A stretch of 64,000 nucleotides of DNA from Methylococcaceae bacterium UBA6146 (GTDB lineage: Bacteria > Pseudomonadota > Gammaproteobacteria > Methylococcales > Methylomonadaceae): positions 124,306 through 188,305 of the forward strand of contig DIUY01000009.1 of the NCBI GenBank assembly GCA_002422395.1, given 5' to 3'. Below are positions 8,866 to 17,884 of the stretch, one piece after another. Positions within the stretch are counted from its first letter, which is position 1; the number at the start of each line of letters is the position of its first letter. Below the pieces are notes generated by a model that was given only the letters and a program-made list of their open reading frames with translations, was not told where the DNA came from and searched no databases. Both the position numbers and the translations under genes were made by a program.

Positions 8866-9294
8866 TTATCGCGTTGTGCGAATTTGATAAGTGGCATGGC
8901 AAGCAACACATTTACCCGTTGAGTCACCTAACTGGCGTAGGGTGTGTTTTGGGTCTTTAACAGATTCAGCGTCTGCTGCAATTTGGTCAAAGTCCTGATG
9001 CACAGACATCCCAAGCTGCATGAACTCTTTCGGCAATGCGCCTTTGAGATGATCCTCGGCTTTGTGTGCCATACCCATCCCAAGAACACCTGCATGTTGG
9101 GCGACTGCCGCCATATCGTCTCTGGAAAGTGCGTCAAGGATACTTTGAGTGCCCGCCAATAGCGCCCGCATTTCTTCCAGAACATGCCCGCGTTGGGTTT
9201 CAGTGATAGTAAGGGTCTGGCGTTTGTCCACCTCTTCTGCCAAGGCGGAAGTCGTGATTAAGCTCCAAAAAAGGATATATAAAGTTCTGTTCAT
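8866..9294 (-). CDS. Periplasmic c-type cytochrome (cytochrome c'-like), 142 aa
   Basis: A small secreted monoheme cytochrome. I placed the start at the ATG at 9294 (AAGAGA site 7 nt upstream); the longer frame to 9381 would run into narK. A signal peptide ends at TTSALAEE. One heme motif CVACH lies close to the C-terminus, followed by ATYQIR. The rest is predicted helical, which fits the four-helix cytochrome c' / class II architecture. It lies between narK and narG on the same strand, so it probably serves electron transfer or NO binding for the denitrification cluster. The exact role is inferred from position. Confidence 0.8.
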   Translation of the reverse strand: MNRTLYILFWSLITTSALAEEVDKRQTLTITETQRGHVLEEMRALLAGTQSILDALSRDDMAAVAQHAGVLGMGMAHKAEDHLKGALPKEFMQLGMSVHQDFDQIAADAESVKDPKHTLRQLGDSTGKCVACHATYQIRTTR

Positions 9295-9361
9295 TTTAAT
9301 CTCTTTGGTAAAAATGCAAGGTCTAGTGATGAGTGCGTTGGCTAGGGAATACGGGGTAGTA

Positions 9362-12037
9362 TCAACAAGGCATAGCCGCATTTTTACGCGCGTAATTCCA
9401 CCAAGTAATCGCTATGCAGGCGACATAAAAACCGATAAAGCAATACAACGCCGCATCTGGACTTCCGGTCATGCTGATTGCCGTGCCATAACTCTTGGGG
9501 ATAAAAAACGCGCCATAAGCGGCTATTGCCGAACTGAAGCCCAGCACCGCCGCCGCTTCTTTTGCTGCGTCTTTTCTTGCCTGTGCCTGCACTTCCGCTG
9601 ATTGACCTTTGACTGCACACAAACGCTCGGTCATAAAAATCACCGGAATCATACGGAACGTTGAACCGTTGCCTACGCCTGTCGTAATAAACAACAGCAT
9701 GAACATCGCCAGAAAACCCCAGAAATCACCAGGATTACCTTCGGACGGCATGAAATTCAGCACACCGAAAACTGCGGCTATCATGACGACAAAATTCCAC
9801 AAGGTGACCTGCGCGCCGCCCAGCTTATCGGCCAGCCAACCGCCTACCGGTCTTATCAATGCACCGACCAATGGACCTAAAAAGGCGTACTGGGTTGGAT
9901 TAACATCAGGAAACAGGATTTTAATCAACATCGGCAAGCCCGCCGAATAGCCGATGAATGACCAGAAAGTCCCGGTATAAAGCCAGCACATCAACCAGTT
10001 GTGTTTACGTTTAAAAATGACCGATTGTTCTTTAAATGACGCTTTAGCCGAGGCAATGTCATTCATGCCGAACCAAGCGGCAATGCTGGTCGCAAGGATG
10101 AATGGCGCCCAGATGAATCCGGCATTCTGCAGCCAGATGTTTTTAGTTACGTCCGCCTTAACCCAAATTTGCGGATCGCCGCCCCAGGAACCGAAAATAC
10201 TCATGGCAATCACCAGCGGCACCACAAACTGCACGGTACTGACGCCCAAATTACCTAAACCGGCATTCAAGCCCAGCGCCGTGCCTTTTTGCGATTGCGG
10301 ATAGAAAAAGCTGATATTTGCCATGCTGGAGGCAAAATTACCGCCGCCAAAACCGCACAATAAGGCTAGTACCGCCATAAGAACGTAGGGCGTTTCGGGA
10401 TTTTGCACGGCAAAACCTATCCAGATGGATGGCAGCAACAACGACGCGGTACTAAGCGTAGTCCAGCGGCGGCCGCCAAAAATAGGCACCATGAAGGAAT
10501 AGAAAATCCGTAAGGTCGCGCCGGACAATCCAGGTAAAGCCGCCAGCCAGAATAATTGATCGGTCGTGTATTTAAAGCCGATGCTGGGCAAATTGATAAC
10601 CACCACGCTCCAGACCATCCACACCGCGAACGACAGCAATAAAGCCGGAATACTGATCCACAAATTACGTGTGGCAATGCGCTTCCCGGTCTTTTCCCAG
10701 AAGTTTTGGTCTTCGGGATTCCAGTCAGTCAGCACTAATGAAGAAGGATGGCTCAATTCCGGCAGGAAGGTCGAAACCTTTGCCAATTCAGGGACGACGC
10801 GGCGTTCCATTTGGACAATGGAAAAGTGCATCCAGGTCAGCGCTATCATCACCAATACGAACAGCAGCATGAAGCAACTGCTCCAGATACCGGTTAAATC
10901 GTTCAACATGCCGAAAGTCAGCGGCAACAAAAAACCGCCCAGGCCGCCAATCATACCGACCGCACCGCCGACCGCACCGACATTATTGGGATAATAAACC
11001 GGAATATGTTTGTAAACGGCCGCCTTGCCAAACGACATAAACAAACCCAGTACCGACATCAGAAAGATGAAACCCACGGGGCCAATCGCCAGGCTAAAAC
11101 TGATGTCACCTTTAATGCCGTGCACCACATAATCGGTAGGCGGATAAGACAGGAAAAAGGTACAAACAGCGGCGACTATAAACGTCCAGTACATAATCAG
11201 CCGCGCCCCGTAGCGGTCAGATAACCAGCCGCCCAGCGCGCGAAACAAACTGGCAAAAATGGAAAACGAGGCCGCCAGCATCCCCGCTATCTTAATATCG
11301 AAGCCGTAAGCGCCAACCAGATAACGCGGCAGCCAAAGCGCCAACGCGACAAAAGCGCCGAATACGCAGAAGTAATACAGCGAAAACCGCCAAACCTGCA
11401 TGTTTTTAAGTGGTTCCAGTTGTTTCATAAACGCAACGGGCTTGGCACCCGATAGACGTCTGGCTTTAAGCATCGGCTCGTCATCAGTGACAAACCAAAA
11501 AAATGCCGCCATCAACAATAAGGCCGCGCCCCAGATTTGCGCTACGGCGTGCCAGCCAAAAGCCACCATGACAAAAGGCGCTGTAAATTTAGTGACTGCT
11601 GCGCCTACGTTGCCTAAACCGAAAATACCCAGCGCAGTGCCCTGTTTTTCTGTAGGAAACCAACGCGAAGTGTAGGCAATACCAACGGCAAATGAGCCAC
11701 CCGCAACACCGATACCTAATGCCGCCACCAAATACATCAGGTAAGTGTCAACCGTTGTCAGCAGGAAGGTAGCAATAGCCGCCGTCACCATCACGATGGT
11801 ATAAATGATACGACCGCCGTACTGGTCAGTCCAAATGCCGAGCACTAATCGAATGAGTGACCCGGAAAGAATAGGCGTACCGACGAGTAAACCGAATTCG
11901 GTTTCGCTTAAGCCCAAGTCTTTTTGAATTTGTATGCCGATGATGGAAAAGATGGTCCACACGGCAAAACAGGTGATGAAGGCAACTGTGCTGGCGGTAA
12001 GCGCCCGTTTTTGCTGGGAAGGGCTGATGTCTGTCAT
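9362..12037 (-). CDS. narK: Fused NarK1-NarK2 type nitrate/nitrite transporter
   Basis: An inner-membrane major facilitator protein of 891 residues, about twice the normal length, with two consecutive 12-helix halves. The first half (to about residue 410) has nitrate-signature glycine-rich segments such as GLGNVGAAVTKF. The second (from about residue 435) has GLGNLGVSTVQF and GVGNGSTFRMIP. In characterised fusions one half is a nitrate/proton symporter and the other a nitrate/nitrite antiporter. It is the first gene of the nar cluster. No strong ribosome site is seen before the ATG at 12037, but the N-terminus fits the family. Confidence 0.93.
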   Translation of the reverse strand: MTDISPSQQKRALTASTVAFITCFAVWTIFSIIGIQIQKDLGLSETEFGLLVGTPILSGSLIRLVLGIWTDQYGGRIIYTIVMVTAAIATFLLTTVDTYLMYLVAALGIGVAGGSFAVGIAYTSRWFPTEKQGTALGIFGLGNVGAAVTKFTAPFVMVAFGWHAVAQIWGAALLLMAAFFWFVTDDEPMLKARRLSGAKPVAFMKQLEPLKNMQVWRFSLYYFCVFGAFVALALWLPRYLVGAYGFDIKIAGMLAASFSIFASLFRALGGWLSDRYGARLIMYWTFIVAAVCTFFLSYPPTDYVVHGIKGDISFSLAIGPVGFIFLMSVLGLFMSFGKAAVYKHIPVYYPNNVGAVGGAVGMIGGLGGFLLPLTFGMLNDLTGIWSSCFMLLFVLVMIALTWMHFSIVQMERRVVPELAKVSTFLPELSHPSSLVLTDWNPEDQNFWEKTGKRIATRNLWISIPALLLSFAVWMVWSVVVINLPSIGFKYTTDQLFWLAALPGLSGATLRIFYSFMVPIFGGRRWTTLSTASLLLPSIWIGFAVQNPETPYVLMAVLALLCGFGGGNFASSMANISFFYPQSQKGTALGLNAGLGNLGVSTVQFVVPLVIAMSIFGSWGGDPQIWVKADVTKNIWLQNAGFIWAPFILATSIAAWFGMNDIASAKASFKEQSVIFKRKHNWLMCWLYTGTFWSFIGYSAGLPMLIKILFPDVNPTQYAFLGPLVGALIRPVGGWLADKLGGAQVTLWNFVVMIAAVFGVLNFMPSEGNPGDFWGFLAMFMLLFITTGVGNGSTFRMIPVIFMTERLCAVKGQSAEVQAQARKDAAKEAAAVLGFSSAIAAYGAFFIPKSYGTAISMTGSPDAALYCFIGFYVACIAITWWNYARKNAAMPC

Positions 12038-12083
12038 GATATTTTTGGCACGTTAATTTTCATTAGGTTTTGCTGGATTCGGG

Positions 12084-12192
12084 GGTAATAGGTTAAATCT
12101 GGTGGCTGGAGTACAAGCCTAGGCTTGTACAGGCGCAAACCCAGGTTTGCACTCCACATTACGAACTAAAATTACAGATTTAACCCACTACC
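12084..12192. repeat. MITE-A copy 1 (109 bp, 8-bp target duplication)
   Basis: Terminal inverted repeats GGTAATAGGTTAAATCT and AGATTTAACCCACTACC enclose two inner palindromes (GTACAAGCCTAGGCTTGTAC and GCAAACCCAGGTTTGC). Exact direct repeats GATTCGGG flank it at 12076-12083 and 12193-12200. It sits in the untranslated region upstream of narK. Confidence 0.9.
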
Positions 12193-12294
12193 GATTCGGG
12201 TAACAACGTTGACGGCGAGTTACGGCAATATCAACCTGAGAACGTGTTATAAAAGCGTCGCGAGCGGTTTGAGTGCGGCTACATCTGATAACAC

Positions 12295-12801
12295 CTAAGC
12301 GGGTAAGAACCTTTCGCTCAGCACTTGCTTATCCGGCACACCTTTGGCTCGCGCGGCCGCTTCGGCCGCATCAATTAGCGCAGGCGGCCAGCACAGGTAA
12401 ATGTCCGGCATAACCGTCGTATCCGCCAAATCTTGAGCCAACGCATCCACCGGCGTACCACTAAAACCCTGCCAGTTATCTTCTGGTTTCCAGACACAGT
12501 AAATCACCCTAAGCTGGGGCAATTCTGCTTGCAAGGCTTTCAATTCGGTTTGGCAAAACAAGTCTTCGGTGCGGTTTGCGCCGAAATAGAGCCGCGCCGG
12601 ATGTGGCTCCCCAAATTCGGCCATCCGTCTTAGCATCGACAGCATAGGTGCAAGGCCGGTTCCGCCCGCCACAAACCAGCGCGGTCTCAGGCCAGTTTCA
12701 GCCAAGCCAAACGCGCCTTTCGGGCTGATTGGATTCTCCCCACTGCCGAGGCAAACGCACATACTATGCCAATCAAGGATGCCTTGTGTTTGTTGGGTCA
12801 A
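12295..12801 (-). pseudogene. Remnant of an MmoC-like NADH oxidoreductase (NAD-binding domain only)
   Basis: The frame encodes only the C-terminal NAD-binding module of an electron-transfer reductase (FVAGGTGLAPMLSMLRRM, LYFGANRTEDLF, PDIYLC, VLSERFLPA). It closely follows my recollection of soluble methane monooxygenase component C and related reductases. The 2Fe-2S and FAD domains are missing; homology starts at about residue 28, after unrelated sequence. The only start is a TTG without a ribosome site, and the usual CGPP motif reads CWPP. I regard it as a decayed gene. It is divergent from norR. Confidence 0.7.
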
Positions 12802-12850
12802 TTAAGGTATCGTTGTCAAATTAACATCACCTTTACGTTGTTTAATTGAC
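12797..12850. promoter_or_regulatory. Cluster of NorR-type operator motifs
   Basis: The NorR core GT-N7-AC occurs exactly at 12815-12825 and 12840-12850, and once with a mismatch (GT-N7-GG) at 12797-12807. The outer two form an inverted pair (GTCAATTAA and TTAATTGAC). Three such sites upstream of the target promoter are the known NorR arrangement in E. coli. Here they lie 15-69 bp upstream of norR, so autoregulation or control of the lost divergent gene is possible. Confidence 0.5.
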
Positions 12851-12865
12851 ATCCGCGTTATCACT

Positions 12866-14422
12866 ATGACGACAAGCCTATTTTCCACTTCGTTAATCTC
12901 CATTGTTGCCGATCTGTCCACGAACCTATCGGCAGAACAACGCTACCAAAACTTGTTAGCGCATTTGTGCCGTATTTTTCCATGCGATTCCTCCGCATTG
13001 CTTAAATTTGAAAATCCTTTCCTGATTCCATTGGCGGTTAAAGGTTTGTCGGAAGACACTCTAGGGCGGCGTTTTGTGGTCAGTGAGCATCCACGCCTAG
13101 CCCTGATTCTCGCATCGGACCAACCTGTCCGCTTTATGGCCGATTCGGATCTGCCTGACCCCTACGATGGCCTGATTGAATCGGATAACCCCCAGTTGCT
13201 GGTGCATGATTGCCTAGGTGTCACGCTGTTTATTGATGGTGTGGCTTGGGGCGTTTTAACGCTCGACGCATTGGAATCCGGCACGTTTGACAATATCGAC
13301 CCCATGCAACTCGACACCTTCATCAGCTTGGCCGCCGCCACCGTCAAGGCGGCGGGGCTGATTGCCTCATTAGAACAACGGGTGCGCTATGTGACGCAAA
13401 CCTTGTGTAAAGAAAATACCGGCCATGACATGATCGGTGACAGCGAGTGTATGCGGGGATTGCGTAACGAAATTGCTATCGTCGCGCCTTCGGAACTGGC
13501 GGTGTTGGTTTTGGGGGAAACAGGGGTGGGTAAAGAGCTGGTTGCCCGGCACATCCATCTGCAATCGAACCGCGCAGATCAAATCATGGTGTACGTCAAT
13601 TGTGCGGCATTGCCAGAAAGCATTGCCGAGAGTGAGTTATTTGGCCATAGCAAAGGCGCGTTTTCGGGAGCCATCAGTGACCGGACGGGCAAGTTTGAGC
13701 TGGCTAACGGCGGGACGATTTTTCTGGACGAAATCGGCGATTTACCGCTTTCCATCCAATCAAAATTATTGCGTACCTTGCAAAACGGCGAGATTCAGCG
13801 CGTCGGCAGCGACCGGCAAATCAAAGTTAATGTGCGCGTCATTGCCGCAACCAACCGTTTGTTGCAGCAAGAAGTCGCGGCGGGGCTTTTTCGCGCGGAT
13901 CTTTATCATCGTTTGGCGGTTTATCCGCTTAACGTCCCGCCTCTGCGTGAACGGGGAAAAGACGTTTTGTTGCTGGCGGGCGCTTTTCTGGAAAAAAACC
14001 AGCAGCGTTTGGGCATTAAAAAACTGTGTCTGGACCAGTCTGCTAAGCAAGCGTTATTGGCCTATCAATGGCCTGGCAACATTCGGGAACTGGAACATTT
14101 GCTCAGTCGGGCGGCATTAAAGTCAGTGACTGTTGAAAATCGCCAGGCAAATTTTATAACTATTTCCCTGGACACACTGGATATAGTGCCAGCGCAGCCA
14201 AAACTTCCCAATAAGCTGGCCAATACCGTAATAAAGCCCTTGGCACAGCCAGCCATTCCCATAGATTTTAAAGCGACGGTAGACGCTTTTCAGCGCCAAC
14301 TCATCGAGCAGCAAATGGCGGTGCAACAGGGCAACAAAGCTGCCACGGCGCGTATGCTGGGATTGGATAGGGGCAATTTCCATCGGTTGCTAAAACGCTT
14401 GGCGATGGAGGTTGACAGCTGA
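12866..14422 (+). CDS. norR: NO-responsive sigma-54 activator NorR
   Basis: A 518-residue enhancer-binding protein with an N-terminal GAF domain (about 15-170), an AAA+ domain (about 188-420) and a C-terminal Fis-type helix-turn-helix. Walker A is GETGVGKE (217-224). The sigma-54 contact loop reads GAFSGA where most members have GAFTGA. The GAF iron-ligand region DLPDPYDG is present, and R77, D98, D101, C116 and D134 appear to match the non-heme iron ligands described for E. coli NorR. It would sense NO made by NirK. No nor or hmp target is present in the window, and its divergent neighbour is broken. Confidence 0.88.
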   Translation: MTTSLFSTSLISIVADLSTNLSAEQRYQNLLAHLCRIFPCDSSALLKFENPFLIPLAVKGLSEDTLGRRFVVSEHPRLALILASDQPVRFMADSDLPDPYDGLIESDNPQLLVHDCLGVTLFIDGVAWGVLTLDALESGTFDNIDPMQLDTFISLAAATVKAAGLIASLEQRVRYVTQTLCKENTGHDMIGDSECMRGLRNEIAIVAPSELAVLVLGETGVGKELVARHIHLQSNRADQIMVYVNCAALPESIAESELFGHSKGAFSGAISDRTGKFELANGGTIFLDEIGDLPLSIQSKLLRTLQNGEIQRVGSDRQIKVNVRVIAATNRLLQQEVAAGLFRADLYHRLAVYPLNVPPLRERGKDVLLLAGAFLEKNQQRLGIKKLCLDQSAKQALLAYQWPGNIRELEHLLSRAALKSVTVENRQANFITISLDTLDIVPAQPKLPNKLANTVIKPLAQPAIPIDFKATVDAFQRQLIEQQMAVQQGNKAATARMLGLDRGNFHRLLKRLAMEVDS

Positions 14423-14491
14423 AGCCCTACGAGTTTTTCTGTTAGGGATAATATTCCTTGAAGCATAGGTATCTACACAAATCCTGAACAT

Positions 14492-14524
14492 CGTCATTCC
14501 GGCACGGATTGCCGGAATCCAGAA
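14492..14524. repeat. Single arm of the CGTCAT..CGG dispersed repeat
   Basis: CGTCATTCCGGCACGG followed by ATTGCCGGAATCCAGAA matches the arms of the 3055-3154 element. It lies in the 181-bp gap between the convergent norR and porin genes. Confidence 0.7.
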
Positions 14525-14603
14525 GCCAAGGAGGGTAATACTCGGTATTTCTTGTCGATTTTAGGTGGAAAATAGGTCAAATATTAGATTTCTTCACAAG
14601 CGT

Positions 14604-15914
14604 TTAGAAACTGATGTTGCCTTGCAACCAAAGTTTTTGCGTGTCGGTGCTTGGAAAGCTAGTGTCACCACTGTTATACACCGCATATTTCGCCAGCAAC
14701 GAATAATGCTTGCCGAATTTCTTGGTGGCCTGGAAATCCCATTCATTGCCGTAGTCAAAGCGCCCGGTGTCATCCGAAAACTCATGGTACACGCCGGTCA
14801 GGACCACCTCGCCGCGTTGCAGCGGCACAGTGATTGTGCCGGACACATCACGGATACCATTGGCAGGGGTTTGCAGGAACACGTCCGCCCAGCCTTGGAA
14901 TGCGTGGTTAGTGCCCAGCGGCGTGTCGAACGTTTTGCCCGCGCCCGTGCCGTCCAATTGCTCCATCGCGCCCGAAAAAATGACGTTATAGGCACTGACA
15001 CCGCCCATTACATTGTAACGGTCTGCATCATACGCGATGGCGCCATGCCCGTAATCGCTTTGATGGCTATATTCCGCCGTGTACACCACGCCAAAATTGT
15101 CGCTAAGCTTGTACGAATCCAACGGCTTTGCGCAACAGGTCACCCGCAAGCCGTAGGTCTGGCTGGATTTCTCCATCAGGGCCGGCTCGTTGATGTCGGT
15201 GTAATCCAGCCAGTAGCCGTAACCGACTGCATTGCCGAAATCGCCCAGCTTATAATTCACGTTTAGCAGCGGCGCTTCGACATGCTCCGTGGTGCCGGTA
15301 AAGGTCTGCACCGTGCCGACATAGCCCGCATTGACCGTCAGGCCGAACAGCGTCTGGTTTTGGTGGGTCAGCAGCACCGCGTCGTAAGTCGTTTCCATCT
15401 GCCGCCAGCCGACGTTGCCGATGAACCGGTCGTCGTCCAGCTTGATGCGCTGCCTGCCGACTTTGAAGACCGTATCGGCAAGCCCCTTATAAGTCACCCA
15501 GAACTGGTTCAGCTCGCTAAGGTTCGGGTCGGCTATGGTTGAATAAGCGGTGTTGAAGTTGCGGGTGCTGTTGTAATCTTCCTGCATCACCAAATTGCCT
15601 TCGTATTCGGCATAGCCTTGGAAATCGTGGAAGGCTGGCGTCAGGTAGCCTAGGCGCAAGCGCGCAGTGTTCGCGTTCGCCGTTTCGACCGGCAAGGCCG
15701 TTGCCGGGTCAAGCGGCCCCGCATCTTGGTTGGCGTTTTCATAGCGGTAATTCAGGTCAAACTTGACCGCGCCATTATGGCCGTAATGGTAAAAGTTGAG
15801 CGCGTCCTCAACGTCCTGGGTCAGCCCAGCCCATGCCGGATGGCCCAAGGCGGTCATCGACACTAATGCGGCGGCTGATAACCGTGCGGACAGGTTTCTT
15901 TGTTGCTTAGGCAT
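14604..15914 (-). CDS. Outer-membrane porin, alginate-export family
   Basis: A 436-residue predicted beta-barrel. The signal peptide ends at HPAWA. The body alternates hydrophobic and polar residues in many short strands and ends in aromatic Phe (GNISF), the outer-membrane assembly signal. Segments such as FKVGRQRIKLDDDRFIGNVGWRQ are typical of the alginate-export/AlgE-like family. Because it lies on the same strand just downstream of nrtCD, nitrate or nitrite passage is a plausible role (inference). A second, longer member (30219-31730) accompanies the sulfate transporter. Confidence 0.75.
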   Translation of the reverse strand: MPKQQRNLSARLSAAALVSMTALGHPAWAGLTQDVEDALNFYHYGHNGAVKFDLNYRYENANQDAGPLDPATALPVETANANTARLRLGYLTPAFHDFQGYAEYEGNLVMQEDYNSTRNFNTAYSTIADPNLSELNQFWVTYKGLADTVFKVGRQRIKLDDDRFIGNVGWRQMETTYDAVLLTHQNQTLFGLTVNAGYVGTVQTFTGTTEHVEAPLLNVNYKLGDFGNAVGYGYWLDYTDINEPALMEKSSQTYGLRVTCCAKPLDSYKLSDNFGVVYTAEYSHQSDYGHGAIAYDADRYNVMGGVSAYNVIFSGAMEQLDGTGAGKTFDTPLGTNHAFQGWADVFLQTPANGIRDVSGTITVPLQRGEVVLTGVYHEFSDDTGRFDYGNEWDFQATKKFGKHYSLLAKYAVYNSGDTSFPSTDTQKLWLQGNISF

Positions 15915-15982
15915 AAAGCCCCCTTTTAGGTTGAAATGAAAAGACAGATGTAGGTTGGCGTTGTTGGGCCAAGCCGTCCATG

Positions 15983-16007
15983 GTTCGACAAGCTCACCAC
16001 GAACGGT
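15983..16007. repeat. Short dispersed repeat (TTCGACAAGCTCA..GAACGG)
   Basis: The motif TTCGACAAGCTCACCACG lies in the 201-bp gap between nrtCD and the porin gene. Related copies are seen near 52700-52815, and a fragment lies inside the decayed insertion sequence near 33075. Confidence 0.55.
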
Positions 16008-16115
16008 TTGATGCCTGGGTTTTCGGCAAGCCCCACCACAAGGCTGGTCTAGGGACAGACCGAACGGTAAATTATTTGTGCAGATACCTAGGGTGCATAC
16101 ACAATCTACATTGAT

Positions 16116-17870
16116 TTAATGCGTATGGTCACATTCGTTTAAAAAAGTCAGGATGCTTTCGCGGTAGGCGTAGTAATCGTCATGCGCCAGCAGTTCCTTG
16201 CGGGTGCGGGGCCGGGGCAGGTCGATGTCCTGAATTTTGCCGATTTTGGCATGCGGGCCGTTGGTCATCATCACCACGCGGTCAGCCAACAAAATGGCCT
16301 CGTCCACATCATGCGTGACGACGATTGCTGTGACATGGGTGCGTTCCCACACTTCCATCAACACTTCCTGCAATTCCCAGCGCGTCAGCGAATCCAGCAT
16401 ACCGAACGGTTCATCCAGCAATAATAGTTTGGGTGATAGCGAAAAGGCGCGGGCGATGCCGACACGCTGGCGCATCCCGTTGGACATGTCACCGGCTTTC
16501 TTGCGTAAAGCCGAACCCAAGCCGACGCGGGTCAGATAGTATTCAACAATATCGTCACGTTCGGATTGGCTGGCATGGGGATAGACTTTATCGACGCCGA
16601 GCATGACGTTTTCAAACGCCGTCAGCCAGGGGAACAGGCTAGGCGCTTGGAACACGATGCCCCGGTCCGGACCGGCGCCATCTATTTCGCGGTTATCGAG
16701 AATAATGCCGCCTTCAGAAATGGAAGTTAAGCCCGCCGCCATCGACAACACGGTCGATTTGCCGCAGCCAGAATGGCCGATGATAGAAATGAATTCGCCT
16801 TTTTTCATTTTTAAATCGAAACCATCCACAACTTTGACGCTGCCGTTGCCGCTGGGTGTGGGGTAAGTTTTGCCCAGTTTGAAAAACTCCAGATAACGCG
16901 GCCTGCCTAAATGCTCTTGTTCGGGTATTGGGGCGGAATAGCCAAGTTGCCAATCAGTGCTGGTGTTTGGTTTCACGTTGGGCAAGACGATTTTATCGGC
17001 ATTAATGTCCGGGCCTTTTTCCATGCCGATAGCCATCAAATACTGGGTGATTTCCGCCCGTAAGCGTTTAAATTCCGGGTTGTGGTTTAAGGCTGTCCGG
17101 TCACGTGGGCGGGTAAGCGTGACGGGGAAATCTGGGCCAAAAGTGGCGTCTGGGCCAGGATTAAGCGGGATGACCCGGTCTGCCATATAAATGGCTTCAT
17201 CAACGTCATTGGTGATTAGGATGACGGTTTTCTTTTCTTGCTCCCAGATTTGCAAAATTTCATCTTGCAGATTGCCGCGCGTCAATGCGTCTAACGCGCT
17301 GAGTGGTTCGTCCAGCAATAAAATATCAGGGTTTGCCGCCAATGCCCGCGCCACGTTGACGCGCTGGCGCATACCGCCGGACAGCTCAGCCGGTTTTTTG
17401 TCCATCGCCGCGCCCAAATTCACCATGCGCACATAGCTTTCGGTATGGGCGCGGCGTTGTGCAGGCGTCCAGTTTTTAAAAATGGCATCGACCGCCAAGG
17501 CGACGTTTTCATAAACCGTCAGCCACGGCATTAACGAATAGTTCTGAAAAACCACGCCCCGATCAGGCCCAGGCCCGGTAATCGGATTGCCCTGCTTTAA
17601 AACTTCGCCGCTATCGGGCTGGATCAAACCTGCGATAGTTGAAATCAGCGTTGTTTTGCCGCTGCCCGAAAAACCGACAATCGCAATAAATTCACCGGCT
17701 TTAATGGAGAGGTTGATGTTTTTTAAAATTGATGTTTTTTGTTTGCCTTCACCATAGGATTTGCAAACATTGTTTAGTTCGACCAAAGGCAGTTCGGCAT
17801 CGTTGGACGGGTTAATGATTTGTGGGGTTATGTTCATATCAACCCGTTTTTGTTTGGCGGCGAGTGGCAT
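16116..17870 (-). CDS. nrtC: Nitrate ABC importer ATP-binding protein, two fused ATPase domains
   Basis: Energises nitrate uptake. The 584 residues hold two complete ABC ATPases. Domain 1 has Walker A GFSGSGKT, signature LSGGMRQR and LLLDEPLSALD. Domain 2 has Walker A GHSGCGKS, a variant signature MSNGMRQR and LLLDEPFGMLD. This is an NrtC-NrtD style fusion in which both halves are catalytic ATPases, unlike cyanobacterial NrtC, which carries a substrate-binding-like domain. The ATG at 17870 has AAGGA 7 nt upstream. It lies 14 bp after nrtB. Confidence 0.85.
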   Translation of the reverse strand: MPLAAKQKRVDMNITPQIINPSNDAELPLVELNNVCKSYGEGKQKTSILKNINLSIKAGEFIAIVGFSGSGKTTLISTIAGLIQPDSGEVLKQGNPITGPGPDRGVVFQNYSLMPWLTVYENVALAVDAIFKNWTPAQRRAHTESYVRMVNLGAAMDKKPAELSGGMRQRVNVARALAANPDILLLDEPLSALDALTRGNLQDEILQIWEQEKKTVILITNDVDEAIYMADRVIPLNPGPDATFGPDFPVTLTRPRDRTALNHNPEFKRLRAEITQYLMAIGMEKGPDINADKIVLPNVKPNTSTDWQLGYSAPIPEQEHLGRPRYLEFFKLGKTYPTPSGNGSVKVVDGFDLKMKKGEFISIIGHSGCGKSTVLSMAAGLTSISEGGIILDNREIDGAGPDRGIVFQAPSLFPWLTAFENVMLGVDKVYPHASQSERDDIVEYYLTRVGLGSALRKKAGDMSNGMRQRVGIARAFSLSPKLLLLDEPFGMLDSLTRWELQEVLMEVWERTHVTAIVVTHDVDEAILLADRVVMMTNGPHAKIGKIQDIDLPRPRTRKELLAHDDYYAYRESILTFLNECDHTH

Positions 17871-17884
17871 GGCAAATTCCTTAT

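Noticed and set aside
8866..9381. 171-residue version of the cytochrome starting at 9381
   Set aside because: Its first 29 residues overlap the end of narK; the ATG at 9294 opens a proper signal peptide with a ribosome site.
12044..12062. TTGGCACG near narK as a sigma-54 promoter
   Set aside because: It points away from narK, and the -12 GC element is missing at the right spacing.
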